Shown: positions 34,070 through 43,033 of the stretch, piece after piece
Position numbering within the stretch: the first letter of the stretch is position 1
Layout of the letters: each line of letters opens with the position of its first letter
Assembly: GCF_020229735.1 (NCBI RefSeq)
Contig: NZ_CP083459.1
Location: 1 to 64,000, forward strand
Length of the DNA stretch: 64,000 bases
Source of the DNA: Deinococcus taeanensis
GTDB taxonomy: Bacteria > Deinococcota > Deinococci > Deinococcales > Deinococcaceae
Direction of reading: 5' to 3'
Notes under the pieces: model-generated
Told to the model about the DNA's origin: nothing
The model's database searches: none
Seen by the model: the letters and a program-made list of their open reading frames with translations, nothing else
Made by a program: the position numbers and the translations under genes

Positions 34070-34860
34070 ATTTCCCCGGCGCCCTCACCGCAGCTGTCCA
34101 GGACCACCCTTACCCGCTGCTGTTCGCCACCATCAGTGGCGCTCACCTGTACGGCTTCCCTAGCCCGGACAGCGACTGGGATCTGCGCGGCGTGCATCTC
34201 CTGCCCGCGCGCGAAGTGCTGGGACTGATGGGCGGGCAGGAGACCGTCCAGCTGATGAACGACCCGCGTCTGGAGCACCTGCAGATGGCTCCCTACAGCA
34301 CTGAGATCGAGCTTGACCTCGTCACTCACGACGCCTCTAAGTTCTTCCGCCTGATGCTCAAACGCAACGGCTACGTCCTCGAGCAGTTGCACTCTCCTCT
34401 GGTCGTGCACACCAGCCCAGCGCACGCGGAGCTCCGGACGCTCGCGGCCCGCTGCGTGACCCGGCATCACGCCCACCACTACCTGGGATTCAGTGCCAAC
34501 CAGTGGCGACTGTTCGCCGGGGAAAGCCCCCCACGGGTCAAGCCGCTGCTATACACCTTCCGCACGCTGCTCACCGGACTGCACCTGATGAAGACAGGCG
34601 AAATCCAGGCGAACCTCGGCGTTCTGAACGAAGAGGCCAGGTTGCCGTACCTCGACGAACTGATGGCCCAGAAACGCAGCGGTGCGGAGAAGGAGCCTTT
34701 CAGAGGGGACGCGGCCTTCTTCGAGCAGGAATTTCAGCGGCTCACCCGGCAGCTCGAGGAGGCGCGGGACGCCAGCCACCTGCCGGGTGAAGTTGGGGGT
34801 GAAACCACCCGCGCGCTGAGTAACCTGCTGGTGACCCTCCGGCTGAAGGATTTGACGTAG
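34066..34860 (+). CDS. RlaP-type nucleotidyltransferase, copy 2
   Basis: Codes for 264 residues from GTG; the start overlaps the stop of copy 1 (GTGA). The catalytic core is at the N-terminus without an SH3-like extension: LFATISGAHLYGF then PDSDWDLRGVHLLP, with both metal-binding Asp residues kept. The shared downstream motif is KFFRLMLKRNGYVLEQLHSP. It and copy 1 share the fold but are quite diverged, so the pair probably act on different ends or nucleotides, or form a heterodimer. It closes the run of four-base overlaps hen1-copy 1-copy 2. Confidence 0.87.
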   Translation: MNFPGALTAAVQDHPYPLLFATISGAHLYGFPSPDSDWDLRGVHLLPAREVLGLMGGQETVQLMNDPRLEHLQMAPYSTEIELDLVTHDASKFFRLMLKRNGYVLEQLHSPLVVHTSPAHAELRTLAARCVTRHHAHHYLGFSANQWRLFAGESPPRVKPLLYTFRTLLTGLHLMKTGEIQANLGVLNEEARLPYLDELMAQKRSGAEKEPFRGDAAFFEQEFQRLTRQLEEARDASHLPGEVGGETTRALSNLLVTLRLKDLT

Positions 34861-35332
34861 GGGTACTTCAGTCTTCTTTCCCCTGCCTTCGTGCAGGCGC
34901 CCGCTCTGTCCGGCTCGAGGGTTGCACGAACTGCTGCATTGACGAAGACAAACTGGCCCTGTTGCTGCACAAGCGAGGACCTGAACTCATCGGCGCTCAG
35001 GTCCTCTGCGTCCAATGCGCCCGACACTATGAGGGTGGAAGCGGACTTCCGGTACTTTCCTCTGAACGGACTCCCGGCACTGACGCGGCCTGGTGCAGCC
35101 GGCCATCAAGTGCGGGGCCGCGAGGAGTTGCGGATCATCTCCGGCCCGGAAGACACCCGGCCGGAGCATCTGGAGCGCCGCCAGTACCGCCAGCTGAAGG
35201 CCAGGCGTTCACTGGCCCTCCGGGAGTTTAGGCATCAAGGGCCCCGAGCGGTTTGTGCGGCGCGTGCATGAGTGCATGTTTGAGGTCAGCGCCCTGAAGA
35301 GCAAAGGGCTGGCCCCTCGCCTGGCAGGAGGG
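34861..35332. other. Gap with a decayed zinc-finger-like frame
   Basis: On the plus strand a frame without a start codon (about 34912-35040) reads RLEGCTNCCIDEDKLALLLH and then VLCVQCARHYEGG, a plausible two-CxxC zinc ribbon. Another frame (about 35100-35230) reads HLERRQYRQLKARRSLALRE. Together they suggest one small gene broken by frameshifts. Too weak to annotate as a CDS. Confidence 0.25.
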
Positions 35333-36331
35333 TCACGTGGGCGTCACGTCGACCCAGGTGCCTGCGTCAGAGGAGCGTTCCCAGGCGTCCAGAAGGGCCT
35401 GAATGCGGACGCCCATGCTGAAGTCCACCAGGTCAGCTGGTTCCCCACGGACGCGGCGCACCAGTGCCTGCACCAGGCGGGTCCCGGCGGGCACGCGCGG
35501 AGCGTCCACTGAAACGGGTTCGAGTGGCGCCTCACCGGCCGCCGCGACCGGCTGCGCCCAGTTCACCAGCCCGGCAGTGCCGGCCGAGCCGTACAGGGTG
35601 AAGCTCACCTGCTCGGGGCGCGGCAGGTTCGTCAGGCACGACACCGTCACCAGAGGGCCACCTGCCAGTTCAAGCGTACCGAACGCCGCGGTTTCACACG
35701 CGGCGGGGTCACCTGCGGGGTACTCGGTGTGTGCCCACACCCGCCCCACCGGTCCCAGCGTGGCCAGAATGACGTGCAGCAGGTGCGGTCCAACCTCGCG
35801 GATCGGGCCGCCCTGTTCGCGCCCACCGATCCACGGGTTGTGCTGCCACGCCCGCGGCCACTGCGGAAACACCAGGGTCAGCTCGCCGCGGCGAAGGGTG
35901 CCCAGGTGCTCCTCCTGCGCGAGCCGCCGGAAGGTCTCGATGCCCGGATCGCGGTGCAGAGGCAGGTTCAGGGCGTGAACGACGCCCGCGGCCTGCGCGG
36001 CGCGGTGCAGGTCCTGCGCTTCGTTGAGCGTGAGGGCGAGCGGTTTCTCGCACAGAATGTGGCGCCCGGCCGCGATGACATCCAGCGCGACAGCGTGATG
36101 GTACCGAGGCGGCACCGCCACATACACGAGGTCCAGGTCCACCCCGGCGAGCATGCGGCGGTGGTCGCTCCAGGCGGAGGCGGCGAGCGGCTGGGCGGTG
36201 GCTTCCGCCAGGGCGCCCTGCACGTCGCAGACGGCGGCGACCTGCACGTCAGGATCGGCGGTCAACGCCTTCAGAAGACTCTGGCCGATCGCCCCGAGGC
36301 CAATCACACCGACCCGGACGGGCCGGGTCAT
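35333..36331 (-). CDS. Gfo/Idh/MocA-family dehydrogenase
   Basis: Codes for 332 residues with GGAGG before the ATG. The N-terminal Rossmann fold shows VGVIGLGAIGQSLL and the family hallmark EKPLALTLNEA (catalytic Lys). The C-terminal alpha/beta domain contains GGPIREVGPHLLHVI, where the Asp usual in sugar dehydrogenases (GG.. D.G.H) is replaced by Glu-Val, but the His is kept. It oxidises a sugar, sugar acid or inositol with NAD(P). It is not in an operon with a transporter, so the substrate is open. Confidence 0.88.
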   Translation of the reverse strand: MTRPVRVGVIGLGAIGQSLLKALTADPDVQVAAVCDVQGALAEATAQPLAASAWSDHRRMLAGVDLDLVYVAVPPRYHHAVALDVIAAGRHILCEKPLALTLNEAQDLHRAAQAAGVVHALNLPLHRDPGIETFRRLAQEEHLGTLRRGELTLVFPQWPRAWQHNPWIGGREQGGPIREVGPHLLHVILATLGPVGRVWAHTEYPAGDPAACETAAFGTLELAGGPLVTVSCLTNLPRPEQVSFTLYGSAGTAGLVNWAQPVAAAGEAPLEPVSVDAPRVPAGTRLVQALVRRVRGEPADLVDFSMGVRIQALLDAWERSSDAGTWVDVTPT

Positions 36332-36943
36332 CTGATCCTCCGGCCGGGAGCGGGGTGCCAGGGCGCCTGACTGGACGGTCCATGCCAGCCACCCGTGGAC
36401 GAATCAGCAAAGCGGGTTCTGAGAGGGCCGGGGTGTGAAGGGCCTGAGGTCATGTCAAGCGTGGCCGGAGTGGCGGTCTGAGTTGAGATCATGGGGTCCT
36501 CTGGGCAGGGGCGGGGGACATTGTTGGTGCACTCGGCGGTGAGCGCGTCCGGAATCCGGTCCGGACGGTGGGAGCGGCTGGCAGGTCGTGGTCAGCATAG
36601 GGCAGCGAAGCGTCTACTGCGATGCACCCGTCGCTTGAGGCGGGTAAGGTCCGGGGCAGCCGGCCACGCTGCTCGAGGCCGACCTGCCCGGATTGCGGTC
36701 ACTCGGCCGCCGCGTGCTGTCCCAGGTCGCGCCAGAGGGCCGCGGCTCGGCCGGGTCTGGCCCCCGGAGAAGCGCGGGCAGACGCTCGGTTTACGTCCAG
36801 TCCCCCTGAACCTGACCCAGGTTCTGCTGGACCGCGGTGACCCGCAGCAGGTTGCGGGAAAGGTGCCCGCCCGGCGTCTGGGTGACTGAGATCAGGGCCG
36901 CTGCGGCACACGCAGTTGTCCGGCGCATCTCTGTGTCTGAAGC
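36332..36943. other. Gap without a supported gene
   Basis: About 610 bases. Several frames are open by GC bias only; none has a recognisable domain, start site or family. It precedes the wrecked transporter gene and may contain its lost 5' half in unrecognisable form. Confidence 0.4.
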
Positions 36944-37440
36944 TGCGCGATCCTGCCGCCTCTGTACCTGCAGAACCTGCCCGGCCTGAACACCCTGCGG
37001 ACCAGGCTGCTGCCGGGCGGCCACCTGATGGGCCTGCTCGCACCGCCGGTCGGTCGCTGGTACGACCGGGCCGGCCCGCGGCCCCTGGTGAGTCCCGGGA
37101 CGCTGCCGATGACCCTGGTCCTGTCGCTCTCGGACAAATTGAGCTCACCACCCCCGTGTGGACCCTGCTACGCCGTTCCTCACGAGCGCCCTGGGACCAC
37201 TACCGCCGGCGCTGTGCTCGCATGGCAGCGCCATCCTGTACACCCTGCAGGAGGTGGCCGGCGCCGCAGGAACCGCGCTGCTGATCACCGTGGTGGCGGG
37301 CAGCCTCATCGTCCAGGGCGTGGCGCCCCTGCCGGCTCAGGTGGAGGGGCTGCACCTGCCCTTTACCGTCTCAGGCGCCGTCGCCGCGGTGGCGGTCGGG
37401 CTGGCCCCGCTGCTGCAACGCGCCCCGCACCCTGGCCACG
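36944..37440 (+). pseudogene. Remnant of a DHA2-family MFS exporter
   Basis: Two out-of-phase pieces of one transporter. The first (36944-37120) reads ILPPLYLQNLPGLNTLRTRL then GLLAPPVGRWYDRAGPRPLV; the second (about 37190-37440) reads ALPP-like LGPLPPALCSHGSAILYTLQ and EVAGAAGTALLITV. In DHA2 porters these belong to neighbouring segments of the C-terminal half, separated by about 40-50 residues that are missing or shifted here. The N-terminal half is absent. No function is expected. Confidence 0.6.
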
Positions 37441-37687
37441 CGGAGGGTCACGGTCAGGGCGGGCCGTCCGCCCCCTGGCCTCTGGACTGGAGATCACTGA
37501 CGAGGCAGGTAAACCAGGGAGACACGAATCGAATTGACCACGCGGTTCACCTGCCTGCCGTCCATGCGGGACCCGGCCCTGGGGGCGCCGCCTTTCCGAG
37601 TTCACGCTTCCGGCCCCCCAGACCGCCTGCCGACCCGGTTCACCCAGCGCAGTGAGCAGTGAGAGGAGGTCCTCCCGTCGCCCCTCT

Positions 37688-38395
37688 TCAGCTCAACACC
37701 CGCAGCAGGTCCATGAAGGCCGTGAAGGTTCCCAGGGCGTGCGGATGCCGCGTGAACAGCATCTCCGGATGCCACTGCACGCCGATCAGACCCTCACCTT
37801 CGACGCCTTCGACAATCCCGTCGGCAGCTGTGGCCGTTGCCCGCAGGGTGGGCGCCACGACGTCCACCGCCTGATGATGGTAGGAGTTCAGGAACGCGGC
37901 AGCGCCGTGCGCGCGCTCCAGAAACGAACCACGCACGAAATGGACTTCGTGCCCCAGGCCGGGTGCCCGCGCGACCTGCGCGTGATCCACCCAGGCGTCC
38001 GGGACGTCCGGCAGGTGCTGGTGCAGGGTGCCGCCTTCGAGCACGTTTATCAGCTGCATGCCGCGGCAGATGCCCAGCACGGGCTTACCCAGGGTGCGTG
38101 CCGCCTGGTACAGCGCCAGCTCGAACGCGTCGCGTTCCTCGTCCACCTCTCCCAGTCCCCGCTTCGGCGTCTGCCCATAGTGCCGCGGATGAACATCAAC
38201 GCCGCCGGTCAGCAGCACTGCGTCCACGCGCCCTGCGTAGTCCTCCGCGACGTCTGTCAGGTTGGGGAGCAGCACCGGGATGCCGCCTGCAAGTTCCACC
38301 GCTTCGGCGTAGCGGCGGGGCGCCCCGTTTACGCCTCTTGCCAGCGCATCGGTGAATTGGGAGGTGCTCAGGCCGATCAGGGGACGGGCGCTCAT
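37688..38395 (-). CDS. Class-I glutamine amidotransferase-like hydrolase (PuuD family)
   Basis: Codes for 235 residues. The frame is open upstream, but the ATG at 38395 lies 7 bases after TATCCT, a leaderless arrangement, and begins the conserved PLIGLSTS. The peptidase-C26 features are complete: LTGGVDVHPRHYG, nucleophile Cys in GICRGMQLINV, and His-Glu in GVQWHPEM. PuuD-type enzymes hydrolyse gamma-glutamyl-GABA in putrescine use, and relatives cut other gamma-glutamyl amides. No other polyamine gene is nearby, so the substrate is uncertain. Confidence 0.88.
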   Translation of the reverse strand: MSARPLIGLSTSQFTDALARGVNGAPRRYAEAVELAGGIPVLLPNLTDVAEDYAGRVDAVLLTGGVDVHPRHYGQTPKRGLGEVDEERDAFELALYQAARTLGKPVLGICRGMQLINVLEGGTLHQHLPDVPDAWVDHAQVARAPGLGHEVHFVRGSFLERAHGAAAFLNSYHHQAVDVVAPTLRATATAADGIVEGVEGEGLIGVQWHPEMLFTRHPHALGTFTAFMDLLRVLS

Positions 38396-38778
38396 GCGCC
38401 CAGGATACAGAGCGGCCCCACGCACTCTTCCGTGTGGGCACGCCTGGCCCTCCGGCTGCGTGTCCCCGTGATGGCCGCCTCCCAGCTCCGGGATGGCCTG
38501 GTCTGGCGGCTCCCTGGCCTCACCGCCCGCGAAAGACACGACACCGCCAAGAGCCGTGCCAAGAAGACCTGGATCAGTGTCGGGTGATCCCGGCGCCGGC
38601 CTGGCCGCCACCAGGCTGATGAGCAGCCTGCAACTGAAAAAGAGGATGAGCGCCCCCGTCTGGCCGGTGCCCGTGGGCTGGCCTCCCAACTTGGGGGTCT
38701 GAATAGGGCCGGACCAGGCCGGTGAAGAACGCGGCGGGCGGGGTTTCCTGCCAGGCTGGGTTTTAAACTGAACTGACT
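38396..38778. other. Divergent gap between amidotransferase and LuxR genes
   Basis: No gene seen. TAAACT at 38764-38769 lies 9 bases before the LuxR ATG and may be its -10 for a near-leaderless message; TATCCT (minus strand, about 38402-38407) serves the amidotransferase. Confidence 0.35.
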
Positions 38779-41391
38779 ATGACTCTGCTGGAACGGGCCG
38801 CTCCCCTGGATCAGCTGCTGGCGTGGTCGGGTGAGGCCGCGGCGGGCAAAGGCCGCCTCGTTCTTCTGGCCGGCGAGGCTGGCGTGGGGAAAACCGTATT
38901 TCTGCGGTCCTTCGTGAGTCGGCTGGCCCGGCCGGGCCCGGTGCTTCAGGGGGCGTGCGACCCGCTTTCCACACCAAGGCCCCTCGGGCCGCTGCTGGAC
39001 ATCGCCCCCCTCCTGGGGGTCACCTTCGAGCACCTGCTGCTTGAACCCGGTCAGCGTGAACAGGCCTTCCGCGCTTTTCTCGCCTACCTGACGAACGACC
39101 GCAGGGCGCCGGTCGTGATCTTCGAGGACGTTCACTGGGCGGATGACGCGACGCTTGACCTCCTGCGGTTTCTGGGACGGCGCCTTGACCAGAGCCGGAC
39201 CCTGCTGATCGCTTCCTACCGGGACGACGAGGTCGGCCCCACGCATCCTCTGCGGGCCGTGGTGGGGGATCTCGCGACGACGCCGGCCGTCCGGCGGCTG
39301 ACGCTGTCTGCGCTGTCCGAGAGCGCCGTTCGGGACCTCGCCGAGGTTCATCATATCGACCCCGCCGCGCTATACCAGACCACCGAAGGGAATCCCTTCT
39401 ACATCACGGAGGTGATCGCCAGCGGACTGGGAACGGTGCCGCCCACCATTCGTGACGCTGTGCTGGCACGCGCCGCCCGCCTGTCCCCGCCGGCCCGCAG
39501 GACGCTGGAAGCTGCGGCTGTCATCGGAACCCGCATCGAGCCCTGGCTTCTGGAGGAGCTGCTGCCATTCAGTGCGGACGCGGCCGACGAGTGCCTGAGC
39601 CTCGGGGTTCTGCAGACCCGGGGTGACCGGTTCACCTTCCGCCATGAGCTGGCGCGCCAGGCCATCCTGGAGAGCACGGCGCCGTCCTGGCGACTGAGGT
39701 TTCACCAGCAGGCGCTGCACGTGCTTGTGACCAGGCGACCTGACGACGTCGCGAGACTCGCGGATCATGCGGAGGCCGCCAACGATGTCCCTTTGGCCTG
39801 CCACTACGCGCGGCTGGCCGGCCGGGAAGCAGCCGCGCTCAAAGCTCACCGTGAGGCGCGCGCCCAGTTCGCACGGGCGCTTCGCCACGCCGCGGCGCTG
39901 TCACCCGAAGACCGCGCCCAGCTGCTGGAAGACTACGCCGAGCAGTGCTTCATCACCGACGATCTCGCTGAAGCCCTTCAGGCGCGTTCCTCGGCGCTGC
40001 GCCTCTGGCAGCAGACCGGCCACCGCGACCGGGAGGGCGAAACCCACGCCCACCTCGCCCGTCTGCTGGTCGGCATGGGCCGCAACGCCGAGGCGGAGCA
40101 GTCCAGCGCCAACGCCCTGTCGATCCTGACCGAAGGCCCCCCTGGACCACGGCTGGCCTTTGCCTACAGCTGCCAGGCGCACCTGCGCATGCTGAACCGC
40201 GACAACCTTCAGGCGATCCGCTGGGGCCAGCAGGCCGTCACGCTGGCCGAGCAGCACCAGGACCAGGCCATGCTGGTGCTCGCCTTGAACACCGTGGGCA
40301 CCGCGATGCTCCTCACGAACAATGAGCAGGGACGGACGCTGCTGGAACGCAGCCTCACGCTGGCCCGGGAAGCTCAACTGGACGATCACGTGGCCCTCGC
40401 GTACCGGATGCTGAGCTCCGTCGCCGGCGAGCTGTACCAGTTCACCCGGGCCGATCAGTATTTCTCGGAGGGCCTCCGGTACTGCGCTGAGCACGACATT
40501 GACGGCCACCGCTTCTACATGCTCGCCTGGCAGGCCCTGTCTCACCTTCACCAGGGCCGCTGGCGCGAGGCGGCGGAGCTGGCGCTGACGGTCACCGCGC
40601 GCCCAGGAACCGCCGCGACAAGCCGGATCATGGCGCTCGTGGCCCTGGGGCGTGTCAGGACCCGGCGAGGGGATCCTGAAGTCTGGCCCGCTCTGGATGA
40701 GGCGCTGGCCATGGCCACCCAGACCGGCACACTTCAGCGCCTGGCCCCTGTGCGGGCAGCGCGCGCAGAAGCGGCGTGGCTGAGCGCAGACCCTGACCGG
40801 ACGTTCGAGGAAGCCCACGCCGCATACCCGCTGGCCTCCCGGCACCATCACCCGTGGTTTATGGGGGAGCTGGCGTACTGGCAGTGGAAGGCCGGGCACG
40901 CCGTCGCCGCCCACGACCTGGCCGAGCCTTACGCCCTGCAGATGGCCGGCCGGTGGCAGGACGCCGCGCAGCTGTGGACGCAGCTGAACTGCCCGTATGA
41001 AGCGGCCAGAGCGTTCGCCGAAGGCCACACCGAAGCCGCGCTGAAACAGGCGCTGGGTCTGTTTGAGTCGCTCGGCGCACGTCCGGCCGCCACGCACGTG
41101 ACCCAGCAGCTCCGGCAACTGGGGGTGAAAGGCCCTTTCAGGGCGCCACGGGAGGCCGCAGGCCCTGATCCTGCCCGCGTGACCCCCCGCGAGATGCAGG
41201 TGTTGCGCCTGCTGCACCAAGGCCTGCGTGACGCCGAAATTGCACGGGAGCTTGGGATGTCGACGAAAACAGCCGGTCATCACGTCTCGTCACTGCTCTC
41301 CAAATTGGCCGTGCGCAACCGGATGGAAGCGGTCCGTGAAGGAGATCGGCTGGGTCTGATCACGCATGGGGAACCGGACCACTCCCCATAG
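38779..41391 (+). CDS. Large LuxR-family (LAL/MalT-type) ATP-dependent regulator
   Basis: Codes for 870 residues. N-terminal AAA-type ATPase: Walker A LLAGEAGVGKTVFLRS (about 30-45) and Walker B VVIFEDVHWADDATLDLLRF (about 110-130). A winged-helix/linker region (about 230-320) follows, then about 400 residues of TPR-like helical repeats. The C-terminal LuxR HTH is at about 800-865: LTPREMQVLRLLHQGLRDAE-type with IARELGMSTKTAGHHVSSLL. Such regulators bind a small inducer on the repeats and activate transcription when ATP-bound. The DUF4242 gene 84 bases downstream is in the same direction and could be co-transcribed or a target. Confidence 0.92.
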   Translation: MTLLERAAPLDQLLAWSGEAAAGKGRLVLLAGEAGVGKTVFLRSFVSRLARPGPVLQGACDPLSTPRPLGPLLDIAPLLGVTFEHLLLEPGQREQAFRAFLAYLTNDRRAPVVIFEDVHWADDATLDLLRFLGRRLDQSRTLLIASYRDDEVGPTHPLRAVVGDLATTPAVRRLTLSALSESAVRDLAEVHHIDPAALYQTTEGNPFYITEVIASGLGTVPPTIRDAVLARAARLSPPARRTLEAAAVIGTRIEPWLLEELLPFSADAADECLSLGVLQTRGDRFTFRHELARQAILESTAPSWRLRFHQQALHVLVTRRPDDVARLADHAEAANDVPLACHYARLAGREAAALKAHREARAQFARALRHAAALSPEDRAQLLEDYAEQCFITDDLAEALQARSSALRLWQQTGHRDREGETHAHLARLLVGMGRNAEAEQSSANALSILTEGPPGPRLAFAYSCQAHLRMLNRDNLQAIRWGQQAVTLAEQHQDQAMLVLALNTVGTAMLLTNNEQGRTLLERSLTLAREAQLDDHVALAYRMLSSVAGELYQFTRADQYFSEGLRYCAEHDIDGHRFYMLAWQALSHLHQGRWREAAELALTVTARPGTAATSRIMALVALGRVRTRRGDPEVWPALDEALAMATQTGTLQRLAPVRAARAEAAWLSADPDRTFEEAHAAYPLASRHHHPWFMGELAYWQWKAGHAVAAHDLAEPYALQMAGRWQDAAQLWTQLNCPYEAARAFAEGHTEAALKQALGLFESLGARPAATHVTQQLRQLGVKGPFRAPREAAGPDPARVTPREMQVLRLLHQGLRDAEIARELGMSTKTAGHHVSSLLSKLAVRNRMEAVREGDRLGLITHGEPDHSP

Positions 41392-41475
41392 GGAATTTTC
41401 CCGATGCGCGGGCCGCCCGGCCGGGTGGACAATTCACTCAGCAGGATCACATTCACGCTCCTGCAGGAGGATGAC

Positions 41476-41748
41476 ATGCCGCGTTACATGGTCGAACGGA
41501 CCTTCCCGGATGGACTTGAGATTCCGATGAACGCTGAAGGGGCCGCAGCGTGTCTCGGTGTCGTCGACCGGAATGCCGACCTGGGCGTCACCTGGGTGCA
41601 CTCGTATGTCAGCGAGGACAAGCGCAAGACCTTCTGCATCTACGACGGCCCAGCCCCGGAGTCGATCCGGCAGGCGGCCGAACGAAACGGGCTGCCCGTC
41701 GATCAGATTCACCGGGTGGCGGTGCTCGACCCTTACTTCTACAGGTAA
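41476..41748 (+). CDS. DUF4242-family small protein (SCO4226-like)
   Basis: Codes for 90 residues; GGAGG lies 6-7 bases before the ATG. The pattern MPRYMVERTFPDGLEIP, VTWVHSYVSEDKRKTFCIYD and ESIRQAAERNGLPVDQIHRV matches DUF4242, whose characterised member (SCO4226) binds nickel. It forms a ferredoxin-like beta-alpha-beta fold. Genes of this family often lie beside LuxR or AraC regulators. A terminator hairpin follows directly. Confidence 0.88.
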   Translation: MPRYMVERTFPDGLEIPMNAEGAAACLGVVDRNADLGVTWVHSYVSEDKRKTFCIYDGPAPESIRQAAERNGLPVDQIHRVAVLDPYFYR

Positions 41749-41757
41749 AACCCCTGA

Positions 41758-41783
41758 AGGCCGGCACTGGTCAGTGCCGGCCT
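41758..41783 (+). terminator. Hairpin terminator after the DUF4242 gene
   Basis: A perfect 11-bp stem AGGCCGGCACT / AGTGCCGGCCT with a GGTC loop, 10 bases past the stop codon. Confidence 0.75.
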
Positions 41784-41799
41784 CTCAAGTCCCCCTGCA

Positions 41800-41927
41800 G
41801 GAGGTACGGGGAGGCAGAAGCTTCGCTGCCTCCGGTACCCTCCTTCCCGCGCGCCTGCTGACAACGACCCCCAGCCGCATTCACCACGCTGGGGGCGACC
41901 CCGTGCCCTGCCGCTGGACCAGGGCAC
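41800..41927. other. Three further tandem hairpins in a non-coding gap
   Basis: After the terminator come three more stems: GGAGGCAG / CTGCCTCC (41810-41833, extended outwards by GTAC pairs to 41842), CCCCCAGC / GCTGGGGG (41868-41895) and GTGCCCTG / CAGGGCAC (41903-41927). The rest of 41784-42230 shows no gene. This could be a structured RNA, stacked terminators or a REP-like cluster. Confidence 0.4.
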
Positions 41928-42230
41928 CTCTGCTGACGGTTCCCGCAGCGCACCCATGGCTGGCCCCGGTCATGGGTCACCCTCAATGGCTCAATGGGAC
42001 CACCCTCTGTACGTTCAGTCGTGCCCCGAGTCCTGATTCATCGTGGTGGCGCTTTCTGGGCGAACCTTTGGCTGGTGCTGGGTTAACCGCGGCTGGACGT
42101 CAGGTGCCGGGTGGCGTGCGGACTCAGCCGCCCCGGACGGACGCACGGTCCTGGCGCAGCACAGGCGCGCCTCGAACCGGCATACTGATGGGCACATGCC
42201 TCCCTGCCGGTTTCCGATATCGGGCCCCGC

Positions 42231-42689
42231 GTGAGTGGCCCCCCGCTGCAGGGGGTTTCACCCTCACTGCTCCGCGACGTCCTGTTCCTGATTGAGCCGG
42301 GCGGGTACCTGCAGGAACGGCAGATCATGGACCACTGCCAGATCGGCCGCACGCTGGCCCGCGCCGCGCTGGCCACGCTCGTGGAGCTCGGCGACCTCGA
42401 GCTTGTGGCGGGTGCTGGCCCCCTGCGCTACCAGCGCCGCCCCCCGCTTGATGAGGCGCTGGTTCGCCATGACCTGATGCCTGAGTTGCTGACGGCCATC
42501 GGCGACCGGACCCAGACAGCCGGCCACCTCGTTCAGCGGTTCAATCTGGACAAGGCGGTCATCAATGCCACTGTGCGCGCCATGCAACGCGACGGCCTCA
42601 TCAGCGTCACGACCGTGGGGGCCACGCAGGTGTGCCGCGTGGCCAGTGTCGTGATGGCGCCGCCGGGGGTCCGTCCGGGCGAGAGCTGA
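42231..42689 (+). CDS. Hypothetical winged-helix-like protein
   Basis: Codes for 152 residues from GTG, with no clear ribosome site. Two helical segments look like tandem winged helices: LQERQIMDHCQIGRTLARAA with LVELGDLELVAG (about 28-68) and LTAIGDRTQTAGHLVQRF with VRAMQRDGLISV (about 86-132). The acidic-basic balance and size suggest a DNA-binding regulator or adaptor, but no family is recognised. It is alone between two gene-poor gaps and lies upstream of the Liv-type transporter operon, which it might regulate. Confidence 0.6.
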   Translation: MSGPPLQGVSPSLLRDVLFLIEPGGYLQERQIMDHCQIGRTLARAALATLVELGDLELVAGAGPLRYQRRPPLDEALVRHDLMPELLTAIGDRTQTAGHLVQRFNLDKAVINATVRAMQRDGLISVTTVGATQVCRVASVVMAPPGVRPGES

Positions 42690-43033
42690 CGCGCCCCGCT
42701 GGCGGGCAGAACCTGAGGCGCCCGTACGCCTTTCAAAAGGAGCTGATCGGGTGGGTCCAGCGGCACCGGCAGGGCGTCAAGGACCGCGCCCGCGGCAACG
42801 CCCCTGAGCACGTAAGCTGACCCGGTTGCGGTTGCGCCTGAGCTGCCCCTGTTCAGGCTGCAGAGACCGGGAAGTGCCGTGTGGAGCCCCGCTGGTGTGG
42901 TGCCTGGGCACCTGCCCGGGGGTCTGCCGCGGGGACTCAGTGGCGTGAGGCTCCCTGTGGCATACTCCGCGCATCAACAGTTCAGCTGAAGGGGGCCGCG
43001 CCAGAGCGGCGTGCCCTCCCGCGGAGGTTCACC
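42690..43033. other. Gap before the Liv-type operon
   Basis: About 340 bases. One frame ending at 42820 has a plausible C-terminal run (RRPYAFQKELIGWVQRHRQ) but no supported start; it may be a gene remnant. The promoter of the operon should lie here (possible -10 CATACT at 42960-42965). Confidence 0.3.
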
